DNA of 64,000 nt from contig NZ_OENA01000053.1 of assembly GCF_900239185.1 (NCBI RefSeq), positions 248,305 through 312,304 of the forward strand. The letters run 5' to 3'. The notes beneath the pieces are model-generated. The model was not told where the DNA came from, made no database searches, and saw only the letters and a program-made list of their open reading frames with translations. Shown piece after piece: positions 1 through 8,516 of the stretch. Source of the DNA: Tenacibaculum finnmarkense. Lineage in GTDB: Bacteria > Bacteroidota > Bacteroidia > Flavobacteriales > Flavobacteriaceae. Every line of letters begins with the position of its first letter. The first letter of the stretch is position 1. A program made the translations under genes and the position numbers.

Positions 1-108
1 GTCTTAATTAAGAATAGAATTCCTACAAATATGAAAATTTATACAACTTATAAAGCCTATGAATATGCTGATACTATTGGTGTGTTTAGGACTTTTTGTG
101 TTGTGTGA
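1..108 (+). CDS. C-terminal end of an unidentified gene (partial)
   Basis: Frame 1 is open from the first base to a TGA at 106-108, giving 35 residues that end in RTFCVV; the other two plus frames stop within the first ten bases. I do not recognise the sequence. A hairpin terminator at 137-166 follows, as expected after a real gene. The start lies outside the window. It could also be a chance open frame. Confidence 0.35.
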   Translation, partial: VLIKNRIPTNMKIYTTYKAYEYADTIGVFRTFCVV

Positions 109-136
109 TTATTTAAGTATAAAATAGATCAATAAT

Positions 137-166
137 AAAAAGTCCGACCTTAGCGTCGGATTTTTT
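137..166 (+). terminator. Rho-independent terminator
   Basis: TCCGAC (143-148) pairs with GTCGGA (155-160) around a 6-base loop. The stem is flanked by an A run before and a T run after. It closes whatever gene ends at 108 and separates it from the MFS gene at 205. Confidence 0.75.
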
Positions 167-204
167 GTTTTTATATCAAATTCAAAAAAACAAAACTAGC
201 ATTT

Positions 205-1410
205 ATGAAAAAATTATATTTTAATTACTTGAATACTTTTAAAGGACTCTCGAGAGAGGTTTGGTGGTTGGCTTTAATTACCTTAATTAACAGAGCGGGT
301 ACAATGGTTATTCCGTTTTTGTCGTTGTATTTAATTAAAAGTTTAAATTTTACCTTAAAAGATGTCGGTTGGATTATGACCTGTTTTGGGCTAGGTTCTG
401 TGCTTGGATCTTGGATTGGCGGAAAATTAACCGATAAAATAGGCTTTTATAAAGTGATGAAAGCAAGTTTGTTTTTAACAGGTTTATTATTTATTGCCTT
501 GCAATTTGTAACGTCTTTTGTGGGGTTTTGCATCGGTATTTTTTTAGTAATGTTGGTTGCTGATACTTTTAGGCCTGCTATGTTTGTAGCGTTAAGCACC
601 TATAGCAAACCCGAAAATAAAACCCGTTCGGTAACTTTAATTCGTTTGGCAATTAATTTAGGATTTTCCGCAGGGCCTGCTTTAGGCGGGTTAATTATTA
701 CTTCGTTAAGTTACAGCGGTTTGTTTTGGGTAGATGGAATTACCTGTATTTCTGCCACTTTTTTATTGATGAATGTTTTAAACCCGAAGAAAGCAAGAAC
801 TTTAGATGAACTAAAAGTCGTAAACCCTATTTCTATTTTTAAAGATACTGCTTTTTGGCTATTTTTTGTAGGGATGTTTATTTTTGCATTGGTATTTTTG
901 CAGTTGTTTTCAACAATTCCGTTGTATTATAAACAGGCGCATCATTTGTCGGAATTACAAATTGGTTTGTTAATGGCAATGAATGGCTTTATTATTTTTT
1001 CTTTAGAAATGCCACTAATTAAATGGCTAGAAGAAAGTAAGTATTCGAAAGAATTTTTAATATTTATAGGCTTATTTTTAATGGGATTAAGTTTTTTTGT
1101 ACTAAATTTAACAAGTTGGTCAGGTATTTTAATTCTAGGAATGTTTTTTATGACTTTTGGTGAAATGATTGCGCTTCCGTTTTCGAATGCTTTTGTAATT
1201 AATAGGGCTAAAAAAGGAAATCAAGGAGAATATATGGCATATTATAGCATCGCATTTTCGTTGGCACATATTTTTGGACACAATTCAGGAATGCGATTAA
1301 TTGATGCTTATGGTTTTGATACCACTTGGAGTATTGTAACTATTACGGCTGTTGTTGGCTTGGTTATTTTTTTACTGTTGATGCGTATGGTGAAAAAAGA
1401 AAAAGCATAA
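205..1410 (+). CDS. MFS family transporter
   Basis: This 401-residue integral inner-membrane protein is probably a drug or metabolite exporter of the major facilitator superfamily; the substrate is unknown. The sequence shows about twelve hydrophobic helices. The loop between helices 2 and 3 carries GSWIGGKLTDKIGFYKVM, a good match to the MFS signature G-x-x-x-D-R/K-x-G-R/K. A long central loop near residues 195-210 separates the two six-helix halves. Length is normal for the family. The ATG follows the upstream terminator by about 40 bases, and no clear -7 box is visible. It stands alone in its orientation group, with a repeat-containing gap downstream. Confidence 0.85.
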   Translation: MKKLYFNYLNTFKGLSREVWWLALITLINRAGTMVIPFLSLYLIKSLNFTLKDVGWIMTCFGLGSVLGSWIGGKLTDKIGFYKVMKASLFLTGLLFIALQFVTSFVGFCIGIFLVMLVADTFRPAMFVALSTYSKPENKTRSVTLIRLAINLGFSAGPALGGLIITSLSYSGLFWVDGITCISATFLLMNVLNPKKARTLDELKVVNPISIFKDTAFWLFFVGMFIFALVFLQLFSTIPLYYKQAHHLSELQIGLLMAMNGFIIFSLEMPLIKWLEESKYSKEFLIFIGLFLMGLSFFVLNLTSWSGILILGMFFMTFGEMIALPFSNAFVINRAKKGNQGEYMAYYSIAFSLAHIFGHNSGMRLIDAYGFDTTWSIVTITAVVGLVIFLLLMRMVKKEKA

Positions 1411-1494
1411 TGTTTAAATAGGGCTTTTTTTAGTTGAATAGGTCAGAAAGAACAAAATAGTAATGGTACACTAGTTAAAATGGCGCAAGTAATT

Positions 1495-1584
1495 CTAGCC
1501 CCGATTGTAGCAATTGTTTGAGCTCTTTTTTGTTTTTTCTTTTTAAAAAAATAAAAAAAGCGAGTGCGGAAAGCGGGAAATAGC
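1495..1584 (+). repeat. Dispersed ~90-base repeat, copy 1
   Basis: The element begins CTAGCCCCGATTGTAGCAAT, continues through TGTTTGAGCTC into a T-rich then A-rich core, and ends GCGAGTGCGGAAAGCGGG plus AAATAGC. It matches copies at 44114-44202 (same strand) and 33045-33127 (opposite strand). The ends can pair (CTA with TAG, CCCG with CGGG) and the T-rich half pairs with the A-rich half, so the whole element can fold as one imperfect hairpin. Confidence 0.85.
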
Positions 1585-1684
1585 TTCAACAAAAAAATAA
1601 TTTTAAGGTGTTTAAAAGTTGTTTAAAGTTGATATGAATAGTAAAAACCTGCCTTTGCAAATTACTTAGCCGAAAAGAAATATT

Positions 1685-1692
1685 TATATTTG
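1685..1692 (+). promoter_or_regulatory. -7 box TATATTTG of the mazG-like/aroA operon
   Basis: This is an exact match to the flavobacterial -7 consensus TAnnTTTG, 24 bases before the ATG at 1717. It probably drives the three-gene unit up to aroA, since no terminator is visible between them. Confidence 0.7.
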
Positions 1693-1716
1693 AAGTTTTA
1701 AAAGATTAATGTAAAA

Positions 1717-2043
1717 ATGGATATACAAAACGCCCAAAAGGAAGTAGATAATTGGATTAAAAATCATGGAGTTCGTTATTTTAACGAGCTAACAAACATG
1801 GCGCAATTAACCGAAGAAGTAGGAGAGGTGGCTCGAATTATTGCCCGTCGTTATGGTGAACAAAGCGAAAAAGAAAGTGATAAAAATAAAGATTTAGGCG
1901 AAGAATTAGCCGATGTAATGTTTGTGGTATTGTGTTTGGCAAATCAAACAGGGATTAATTTACAGGATGCTTTTGATAAAAAATTAGACATCAAAACAAA
2001 GCGAGATCATGACCGTCATCACAATAACGAAAAATTAAAATAA
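1717..2043 (+). CDS. MazG-like nucleotide pyrophosphohydrolase
   Basis: This small all-alpha NTP pyrophosphohydrolase of the MazG/MazG-like superfamily probably hydrolyses non-canonical or excess nucleoside triphosphates. The 108 residues show the metal-binding pattern of the family: EEVGEVARI in the first helix pair and DLGEELADVMF in the next, giving the ExxE...ExxD ligand set. Length fits the single-domain class. It is the first gene of an operon with a small membrane protein and aroA, and its promoter box lies just upstream. Exact substrate is unknown. Confidence 0.85.
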   Translation: MDIQNAQKEVDNWIKNHGVRYFNELTNMAQLTEEVGEVARIIARRYGEQSEKESDKNKDLGEELADVMFVVLCLANQTGINLQDAFDKKLDIKTKRDHDRHHNNEKLK

Positions 2044-2053
2044 GGTAATATAA

Positions 2054-2302
2054 ATGAGTTTTAGTAAAAATATACAGCAAGGGAGTTTTTGGATTAACGT
2101 GCTAAAAGTTAGTGTGCCATATTTAATTTTTGTAACCATCTTTTCGTTATTGGTAAATAGTGGAAGTGCGTTATTTTCTGCTGATTTTGACGCTGTTAAT
2201 ACGATTAATTTTTCAGAAGGAAAATGGCAGCGTTTTTGGTTAACCAAGGTAACTGTTAGTGTTTTATATGCTATTTATGTAGTGAATAAAAAAACAAAAT
2301 AA
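2054..2302 (+). CDS. Small two-helix membrane protein of unknown function
   Basis: The product has 82 residues and no family that I recognise. There are two hydrophobic segments, about residues 15-40 (VLKVSVPYLIFVTIFSLLV) and 62-76 (LTKVTVSVLYAIYVV), separated by a polar loop, so it is probably an inner-membrane hairpin protein. It starts 10 bases after the MazG-like gene and ends 30 bases before aroA, consistent with co-transcription. An overlapping open frame on the other strand (2035-2247) is rejected as a shadow because this frame fits the operon. Confidence 0.6.
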   Translation: MSFSKNIQQGSFWINVLKVSVPYLIFVTIFSLLVNSGSALFSADFDAVNTINFSEGKWQRFWLTKVTVSVLYAIYVVNKKTK

Positions 2303-2332
2303 ATAGTATTTTTAAAAAAAAGAATATAAAGA

Positions 2333-3574
2333 ATGAACTTACAACTAGCGAGTCGTAGAGATCAAACAATTAGTTCGGAGGTTGTTATTTCTGGATCAAA
2401 AAGTGAATCGAATCGATTGTTAATTTTACAACAATTATTTCCAAGCATAACTATTCAAAATTTATCAGATTCTGATGATACGCATCATTTACAGGAAGCT
2501 TTATCGGAAGAAAATAAAAAAAATGAAATAGCAGATATTGGTCATGCAGGTACGGCAATGCGTTTTTTAACGGCTTTTTTTGCTACCCAAGAAGGTGTTA
2601 CAAAAATTTTACAAGGGTCTGAACGTATGCACAATCGTCCTATTGAAATTTTAGTAAATGCGCTTCGTGATTTAGATGTTAGTATTGAATATTTAGAAAA
2701 ACAAGGGTATCCACCCATAAAAATTACGGGTAAAAATATCGTAAAAAATACAGTTGCTATTGATGGAAATGTAAGCAGTCAGTATATTTCGGCATTAATG
2801 TTAATTGCACCTAGTTTAAAAAATGGGTTAACAATTCAACTAAATGGCATTGTTACTTCGGTTTCATATATTGAAATGACGCTATCTTTATTGCATAAAG
2901 CAGGTGTTTCTGCTACTTTTATAAAAGATAGTATAAAAATTGAAGCCTTAAAAGAGGTTGCTTCTAAAAATATTATTGTAGAGTCTGACTGGAGTTCTGC
3001 TTCTTATTTTTATTCATTAATTGCCCTGAGTAAAATAGGAGCTACGGTAACTTTAACGGCTTATCAAAAAGATAGTTTACAGGGGGATAGTTGCTTGGCG
3101 ACTATTTACAAGAATTTTGGTGTTTCGACTGTTTTTAAAGATAATACGATTGTTTTAACCAAGCAAGAAAAGCATAGTACGGCTATTTTATCCGAAGATT
3201 TAAAAAATGCGCCCGATATTGCTCAAACCATTGCTGTTACTTGCTTTGGTTTAGGAATTGCGTGTGATTTAACAGGGCTTCACACTTTAAAAATTAAAGA
3301 AACCGATCGGTTAGAAGCATTAAAAAAAGAGCTGACAAAACTTGGTGCAAATATTAGTATTACCAGCCAAAGTTTACATTTAAAGGTGGCAAATAGTATT
3401 AATAGAAATATTACAATTGCGACCTATAACGACCACCGAATGGCAATGTCTTTTGCACCTTTAGCATTAAAAACGACCATTATTATTGCCGATGCCCAAG
3501 TGGTAAGTAAATCGTACCTTAATTTTTGGGAAGACATGCAACAAGTAGGTTTAGAAACGATTAAAGTAAAATAA
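2333..3574 (+). CDS. aroA: 3-phosphoshikimate 1-carboxyvinyltransferase (EPSP synthase)
   Basis: This cytoplasmic enzyme of the shikimate pathway transfers enolpyruvyl from PEP to shikimate-3-phosphate. The 413-residue sequence has the N-terminal substrate loop SGSKSESNRLL, the PEP-binding motif GHAGTAMRFLTAFFA (usual form GNAGTAMRPL), the late KIKETDRLEALKKEL motif and DHRMAMSFAPLAL near the C-terminus. Length is slightly short but typical for Bacteroidetes. It is the last gene of the mazG-like operon; queA downstream has its own promoter. Confidence 0.95.
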   Translation: MNLQLASRRDQTISSEVVISGSKSESNRLLILQQLFPSITIQNLSDSDDTHHLQEALSEENKKNEIADIGHAGTAMRFLTAFFATQEGVTKILQGSERMHNRPIEILVNALRDLDVSIEYLEKQGYPPIKITGKNIVKNTVAIDGNVSSQYISALMLIAPSLKNGLTIQLNGIVTSVSYIEMTLSLLHKAGVSATFIKDSIKIEALKEVASKNIIVESDWSSASYFYSLIALSKIGATVTLTAYQKDSLQGDSCLATIYKNFGVSTVFKDNTIVLTKQEKHSTAILSEDLKNAPDIAQTIAVTCFGLGIACDLTGLHTLKIKETDRLEALKKELTKLGANISITSQSLHLKVANSINRNITIATYNDHRMAMSFAPLALKTTIIIADAQVVSKSYLNFWEDMQQVGLETIKVK

Positions 3575-3585
3575 AAGGCAAATCA

Positions 3586-3618
3586 CTTGACAAGGCCTAT
3601 CTCGAAATTGTATATTTG
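3586..3618 (+). promoter_or_regulatory. Promoter of queA
   Basis: CTTG (3586-3589) is followed after 21 bases by an exact -7 box TATATTTG (3611-3618), 22 bases before the queA ATG at 3641. This is close to the flavobacterial TTTG-N19-TAnnTTTG pattern. Confidence 0.75.
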
Positions 3619-3640
3619 CCAACGTAAGAAAAAAATATAA

Positions 3641-4690
3641 ATGAAATTATCAAATTTTAGTTTTGAATTACCAGAAGAATTATTAGCTGAATATCCTTCA
3701 GAGCATAGAGATGAAGCACGTTTAATGGTGTTGCATAGAGATACTCAAAAAATTGAACATAAATTGTTTAAAGATTTAATCAATTATTTTGATGAAGGAG
3801 ATGTGTTAATGTTAAACAATACCAAAGTTTTTCCTGCTCGTATGTACGGGAATAAAGAAAAAACGGGTGCGCGTATTGAAGTATTTTTATTACGTGAACT
3901 AAATGCTGAAAATCGTTTGTGGGATGTATTAGTAGACCCTGCAAGGAAAATCCGTATCGGAAACAAGTTGTTTTTCGGAGAGGATGAAAGCTTAGTAGCT
4001 GAGGTTATTGATAACACAACATCGCGCGGTAGAACATTACGTTTCTTATATGATGGTCCTTACGAAGAGTTTAGAGAAAAATTAGTAAAGTTAGGAGAAA
4101 CACCATTGCCTAAGTATATTAAGCGTGACGTTGAAAGTTCTGATGAAGACCGTTACCAAACAATTTACGCAAAACATGAAGGTGCAGTAGCAGCTCCAGC
4201 GGCAGGTTTACACTTTTCTAAGCATTTAATGAAGCGTTTAGAAATTAAAGGTGTTGATTTTGCAGAAACTACTTTACATGTAGGTTTAGGTACTTTTAAT
4301 CCAGTTGAGGTAGAAGATTTATCGAAACATAAAATGGATTCTGAAAAAATAAAGGTAACGCAAGAAACTGCGGATATGGTAAACAATGCCATTGCTAAAA
4401 AGAAAAGAGTTTGTGCGGTTGGTACTACGGTTATGAGAACTGTAGAGTCGGCAATTACCTCTAAGCGAAAGTTAAAAGAGTTTGAAGGTTGGACCAATAA
4501 ATTTATTTTCCCTCCTTTTGATTTTAGTGTAGCAAACTGTATGGTTACCAATTTTCATTCACCAAAATCTACTTTAATGATGACCGTTTCAGCCTTTGCT
4601 GGTCATGATTTTATGATGGAAGCGTATGAAGAAGCAATTAAAGAAAAATATAAATTTCACTCGTATGGAGATGCGATGTTAATTTTATAA
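3641..4690 (+). CDS. queA: S-adenosylmethionine:tRNA ribosyltransferase-isomerase
   Basis: QueA transfers the ribosyl part of SAM to preQ1 at the wobble position of GUN-anticodon tRNAs, forming epoxyqueuosine in queuosine synthesis. The 349-residue protein starts with the family pattern [20 protein letters not shown]. It contains [19 protein letters not shown], [10 protein letters not shown] and [15 protein letters not shown], all diagnostic of QueA, and ends with the conserved [13 protein letters not shown] C-terminus. Length is normal. It has its own promoter and ends just before a strong hairpin that overlaps the rlmN promoter region. Confidence 0.96.
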   Translation: MKLSNFSFELPEELLAEYPSEHRDEARLMVLHRDTQKIEHKLFKDLINYFDEGDVLMLNNTKVFPARMYGNKEKTGARIEVFLLRELNAENRLWDVLVDPARKIRIGNKLFFGEDESLVAEVIDNTTSRGRTLRFLYDGPYEEFREKLVKLGETPLPKYIKRDVESSDEDRYQTIYAKHEGAVAAPAAGLHFSKHLMKRLEIKGVDFAETTLHVGLGTFNPVEVEDLSKHKMDSEKIKVTQETADMVNNAIAKKKRVCAVGTTVMRTVESAITSKRKLKEFEGWTNKFIFPPFDFSVANCMVTNFHSPKSTLMMTVSAFAGHDFMMEAYEEAIKEKYKFHSYGDAMLIL

Positions 4691-4713
4691 TAACACATAA
4701 ATTTTATTAATAT

Positions 4714-4743
4714 AAAACCTCACAAGGATACTTGTGAGGTTTT
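4714..4743 (+). terminator. Terminator of queA, abutting the rlmN promoter
   Basis: AAAACCTCACAAG (4714-4726) pairs perfectly with CTTGTGAGGTTTT (4731-4743) across a GATA loop. The T tract is short and runs directly into the rlmN -7 box at 4747. Confidence 0.75.
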
Positions 4744-4746
4744 ATG

Positions 4747-4754
4747 TATTTTTG
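4747..4754 (+). promoter_or_regulatory. -7 box TATTTTTG of rlmN, 6 bases before the start codon
   Basis: An exact TAnnTTTG box ends only 6 bases before the ATG at 4761. A start of transcription about 5-7 bases after the box would leave almost no leader. The box lies inside the longer open frame that begins at 4734, which argues against that earlier start. Confidence 0.6.
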
Positions 4755-4760
4755 TACCCG

Positions 4761-5801
4761 ATGGAAGTAAAGAAGAAAGATATACGCGCATTATCAAAAG
4801 AAGAACTTCGTGATTTTTTTGTAAGCAACGGAGATAAATCATTTAGAGGGAATCAAGTATATGAATGGTTGTGGAGTAAATCGGCACATTGTTTTGATGA
4901 CATGACGAGTTTGTCAAAAAACACGCGTCAAATGCTGGAAGAAAACTTTGTGATTAATCACATTAAAGTAGATACCATGCAACGTAGTAAAGACGGAACG
5001 GTAAAAAATGCGGTACGTTTACACGATGGTTTGGTAGTAGAATCGGTTTTGATACCTACAAAAACAAGAACAACTGCTTGTGTTTCGAGCCAGGTAGGTT
5101 GTAGTCTAGATTGTAGATTTTGTGCAACAGCACGTTTAAAAAGAATGCGTAACTTAAACCCTGATGAAATTTTTGATCAGGTAGCGGCTATCAACAAAGA
5201 AAGTTTATTGTATTACAATAAAAAGCTTTCAAATGTTGTTTTTATGGGGATGGGAGAGCCTTTAATGAATTACAAAAACGTAATTAAATCGATAGAAAAA
5301 ATTACATCTCCAGAAGGTTTAGGAATGTCGCCTAAGCGTATTACAGTTTCTACTTCAGGTGTGCCAAAAATCATCAAAAAAATGGCTGATGATGAAGTGA
5401 AATTCAATTTAGCAGTTTCTTTACACTCGGCTATTGATGAGGTTCGTACTTCAATAATGCCTTTTAATGCTACCTTTCCTTTAAAAGATTTAAAAGAAGC
5501 TTTGGAGTATTGGTATGAAAAAACAGAACGTGTAATTACTTACGAATATGTAGTTTGGGGAGGTATTAATGATAAAAAAGAAGATATTAACGCCTTAATT
5601 CAGTTTTGTAAACACGTACCTTGTAAGGTGAATTTAATTGAATATAATCCTATTGGCGATCCTGAATTTAAACAAGCAAGCCCAGAGGCAATTAATAATT
5701 ATATTTCAAATTTAGAAATGCACGATATTAACGTAAACGTTCGTCGTTCACGAGGAAAAGATATTGATGCTGCTTGTGGTCAATTAGCAAATAAAGAATA
5801 G
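4761..5801 (+). CDS. rlmN: 23S rRNA/tRNA (adenine-C2)-methyltransferase
   Basis: This radical-SAM enzyme methylates C2 of A2503 in 23S rRNA and of A37 in some tRNAs. The sequence has the radical-SAM cluster CSLDCRFCAT (CxxxCxxC), the preceding TTACVSSQVG, the GMGEPLMNY motif, and the catalytic C-terminal cysteine in DAACGQL. I start it at ATG 4761 (MEVKKKDIR, 346 residues) rather than 4734: the extra nine residues would be encoded by the queA terminator and by the promoter box itself. It stands as a single gene, closed by a terminator shared with the convergent gene. Confidence 0.93.
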   Translation: MEVKKKDIRALSKEELRDFFVSNGDKSFRGNQVYEWLWSKSAHCFDDMTSLSKNTRQMLEENFVINHIKVDTMQRSKDGTVKNAVRLHDGLVVESVLIPTKTRTTACVSSQVGCSLDCRFCATARLKRMRNLNPDEIFDQVAAINKESLLYYNKKLSNVVFMGMGEPLMNYKNVIKSIEKITSPEGLGMSPKRITVSTSGVPKIIKKMADDEVKFNLAVSLHSAIDEVRTSIMPFNATFPLKDLKEALEYWYEKTERVITYEYVVWGGINDKKEDINALIQFCKHVPCKVNLIEYNPIGDPEFKQASPEAINNYISNLEMHDINVNVRRSRGKDIDAACGQLANKE

Positions 5802-5833
5802 TAAATATTGCTGTTTTTAGTTGAAAATTTAAT

Positions 5834-5871
5834 AAAAACGTCTTGTTATTTATAATAACTAAGACGTTTTT
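5834..5871. terminator. Bidirectional terminator between rlmN and the MORN-repeat gene
   Basis: AAAAACGTCTT (5834-5844) pairs with AAGACGTTTTT (5861-5871), and GTTATT inside pairs with AATAAC. A and T runs flank both sides, so it can serve both convergent genes. Confidence 0.8.
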
Positions 5872-5876
5872 TTATG

Positions 5877-7409
5877 CTAATCAAAAGTTTTAGTAGCTAT
5901 TTTTTTACCTAATTTATAAGTAACCTCTTTTCTTATACTGCCGTCTAAATTGTAGTGTTTCCAAACAGCATCTTTGTTATTATTGATATAATTACCTTCT
6001 ATAGATATTATATTAGCAGCGTTGTATTTTTTGTAAAGTCCGTGTTTAGCATTGTTTGCATAGGTTATTTCCTCTACTAAACGTCCTTTTTTAGGTTCAA
6101 AAAATTGCCATAAACCATTTTTATATCTTTTTAAATAACGCCCTTTTTTAATTAAAAAACCATCTTTGCTATATATTTCAACAGTGGCATTGTTTGTTTT
6201 TCCAATTTGTTTGATAATTTGTTTTTTATTCCCATTTTCAAAATATAATGCTGAGTTAATCAGTTTTCCATTTTCATAAAATTGCTTTACTAAAAGGACT
6301 TTATTTAAATTATATTTAAGATAATTTCCATCTAATTTACCTTTATTATACGTTCCAGATTCTTTAATATTTTCGTTTATATAGTATTTTTTGTAATTAT
6401 ATTTTTCTGAGTTTACATATGATTTTTCAAAAAATACACTTCCATTTTTATCTTTTTTATACCAGTTTCCACTAGGTTTACCTGCATTATACTCTTCTAA
6501 TACAATATTTCCATCACTATATTTTCGAAACCATTTACCGTGCTTTTTATTGTCTTTATAAAATTCTACGATTGTTTTTTCACCTTCTTTATTATATCGA
6601 ATATAGTCGCCATCAATACGTCCATTTTTATAGTTTTTTTGATACTTTATAGTGTTGTTTTCGTGGTATCGTTTTTCGGTATAATCGTTATTTGAATAAT
6701 ATTCTTTTTCCCATTTTAAATTACCTTCTTCATCTTTTTGAAACCAAGAACCAAAATAGTTACCATTTTTATATTCTTTACGGTTTTTAATAGCACCATT
6801 TTTATGGTAATTTTTTAGTGTATATGTTTTAGGTGTTATATATTTTTTCTTCCAAATAAAATTGCCATTATCTTTAGAGAACCAAGTTCCTTTAGGAAGT
6901 CCATCTTTATATTCTTTTTGAGTTACAATAATTTTATCTTGATCTATTCTAGATTTAGAATGTTCCCAAAACAAGCCATCTTTAACATCATTTTTATAAT
7001 TTTCTACTGCAATTTCATCACCTTCTTTATTATAGGTAACCCATTTTCCATTTTTTTTTCCAGCAATATAAAAACCCTTTCTTTTGATTGATTCATCAGT
7101 ATAATAAACCGTAAAATGCCCATCTTTAAGGCTGTTTTTGTAGTTTATTTTTGAATATAAAACGCCATCAGCATTGTAATTAAATTTTGAATCTGAAATA
7201 AAACCATCCGAAAATGTAATTTTAGAATAAGCACCATTACGGTCTGCTATTTTAAATAAACCTGTTAATTTTTCGCCTTTTAAATTCTTGTAAATAGTTT
7301 CTTTACCAAATTTTTGAATATCAACATCTCTCCAAAGCATTGTTTGTTGAGAGAAAACTACATTTTGATAGATAAAAAAAATAAGTAAGAGGCTGAGGGC
7401 TTTATTCAT
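5877..7409 (-). CDS. Secreted MORN-variant repeat protein (YwqK-like)
   Basis: The 510-residue product begins with a signal peptide (LSLLLIFFIYQNVVFS) and is then built almost entirely of about twenty repeats of the MORN-variant type, e.g. NGKWVTYNKEGDEI, NGNYFGSWFQKDEEG and DGDYIRYNKEGEKT. Such repeats form an extended beta-strand sheet and occur in proteins annotated as YwqK-family antitoxins, though that label comes from Bacillus and need not apply here. It is probably periplasmic or outer-membrane associated; no lipobox or C-terminal sorting domain is clear. Function is unknown. It is transcribed alone, convergent with rlmN. Confidence 0.8.
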   Translation of the reverse strand: MNKALSLLLIFFIYQNVVFSQQTMLWRDVDIQKFGKETIYKNLKGEKLTGLFKIADRNGAYSKITFSDGFISDSKFNYNADGVLYSKINYKNSLKDGHFTVYYTDESIKRKGFYIAGKKNGKWVTYNKEGDEIAVENYKNDVKDGLFWEHSKSRIDQDKIIVTQKEYKDGLPKGTWFSKDNGNFIWKKKYITPKTYTLKNYHKNGAIKNRKEYKNGNYFGSWFQKDEEGNLKWEKEYYSNNDYTEKRYHENNTIKYQKNYKNGRIDGDYIRYNKEGEKTIVEFYKDNKKHGKWFRKYSDGNIVLEEYNAGKPSGNWYKKDKNGSVFFEKSYVNSEKYNYKKYYINENIKESGTYNKGKLDGNYLKYNLNKVLLVKQFYENGKLINSALYFENGNKKQIIKQIGKTNNATVEIYSKDGFLIKKGRYLKRYKNGLWQFFEPKKGRLVEEITYANNAKHGLYKKYNAANIISIEGNYINNNKDAVWKHYNLDGSIRKEVTYKLGKKIATKTFD

Positions 7410-7453
7410 AGCGTTTTAGTAATAAAAAAAATAAATTATTGATAGTAAAATTA

Positions 7454-7485
7454 TTGTTTTTATTATTAATAATCTAGTACTTTTA
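7454..7485 (+). promoter_or_regulatory. Promoter of the polyprenyl synthase gene
   Basis: TTG (7454-7456) is followed after 21 bases by TACTTTTA (7478-7485), a one-mismatch -7 box, 26 bases before the ATG at 7512. Confidence 0.5.
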
Positions 7486-7511
7486 CCTTTAAATTAATTT
7501 TTTTGTTGAAC

Positions 7512-8489
7512 ATGAAGCCAGTAGAACAAATTAAACTTCCTATTCAAAATGAAATGGAACTCTTTGAAAAAAAGTTCAAAGATTCGATGTTATCAAAAGT
7601 TCCGTTATTAAACCGAATTACGTATTATATCGTTCGTAGAAAAGGAAAACAAATGCGTCCGATGTTTGTTTTTTTAGTTGCTAAAATGGTTTCTGATGGT
7701 GGTTTTGACGAACGAACTTACAGAGGTGCATCGGTAGTTGAATTAATTCATACGGCAACTTTAGTGCATGATGATGTGGTAGACGATAGCAATCGCCGCC
7801 GTGGATTTTTCTCTGTAAATGCCCTTTGGAAAAATAAAATTGCCGTTTTAGTAGGTGATTTTTTACTATCAAAAGGATTATTACTTTCTATTGATAACGA
7901 AGATTTTGATATTTTAAAATTGATTTCTATCGCTGTTCGTGAAATGAGCGAAGGGGAATTATTACAAATAGAAAAAGCCCGAAAATTAGATATTACCGAA
8001 GAAATTTATTTTGATATTATCCGTCAAAAAACCGCCACTTTAATTGCTGCTTGTTGTGGAATTGGAGCGGCATCGGTAGGAGCGAATAATGAAACGGTTC
8101 AAAAAATGCGAAAATTTGGCGAGTATATTGGAATTGCTTTTCAAATTAAAGATGATTTATTTGATTATACCGAAGATAAAATAGGAAAACCAACAGGAAT
8201 TGACATTAAAGAGCAAAAAATGACACTTCCGTTAATTTACACCTTAAATAACTGTTCTAAAAAAGAGAAATCTTGGTTGATTAATTCGGTAAAAAAACAC
8301 AATACCGATAAAAAACGCGTCAAAGAAGTTATTAGTTTTGTCAATAAAAACGGTGGATTAGAGTATGCAACTCAAAAAATGCACGGTTATAAAAATAAAG
8401 CCTTAGCGATACTCGAAAATTTTCCTGAATCAGATTATAAAGATTCTTTAAGATTAATGATTGATTACGTTGTTGAACGAAAAATATAA
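7512..8489 (+). CDS. Polyprenyl diphosphate synthase
   Basis: This trans-isoprenyl diphosphate synthase condenses isopentenyl diphosphate onto allylic diphosphates; in flavobacteria it is likely the long-chain enzyme for the menaquinone side chain. It has the first aspartate-rich motif in HDDVVDDSNRRRG, the second in FQIKDDLFDYTED, and GKQMRPMFVFLVAK near the N-terminus. Chain length cannot be read safely from sequence. I choose ATG 7512 (MKPVEQ, 325 residues) over the in-frame TTG at 7503, which adds only MLN. It ends before a REP-like hairpin pair and a shared terminator. Confidence 0.9.
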   Translation: MKPVEQIKLPIQNEMELFEKKFKDSMLSKVPLLNRITYYIVRRKGKQMRPMFVFLVAKMVSDGGFDERTYRGASVVELIHTATLVHDDVVDDSNRRRGFFSVNALWKNKIAVLVGDFLLSKGLLLSIDNEDFDILKLISIAVREMSEGELLQIEKARKLDITEEIYFDIIRQKTATLIAACCGIGAASVGANNETVQKMRKFGEYIGIAFQIKDDLFDYTEDKIGKPTGIDIKEQKMTLPLIYTLNNCSKKEKSWLINSVKKHNTDKKRVKEVISFVNKNGGLEYATQKMHGYKNKALAILENFPESDYKDSLRLMIDYVVERKI

Positions 8490-8516
8490 TGAGATAATAC
8501 GTCTTATCTATTATCT

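Larger units (their letters stand above)
1411..1716. other. Intergenic gap with a dispersed repeat and a promoter
   Basis: This gap of about 305 bases holds no convincing ORF. It contains copy 1 of the ~90-base repeat (1495-1584) and the TATATTTG promoter box of the next operon (1685-1692). I see nothing in the remaining parts. Confidence 0.7.

Noticed and set aside
2035..2247. Minus-strand open frame over the small membrane protein
   Set aside because: The plus-strand frame fits the operon and has a membrane-protein pattern.
4734..4760. Upstream start for rlmN
   Set aside because: The nine extra codons lie in the queA terminator and the rlmN -7 box.
5877..7409. MORN-repeat protein as antitoxin of a toxin-antitoxin pair
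   Set aside because: It has a signal peptide, stands alone and has no toxin partner; the YwqK antitoxin label is not supported here.
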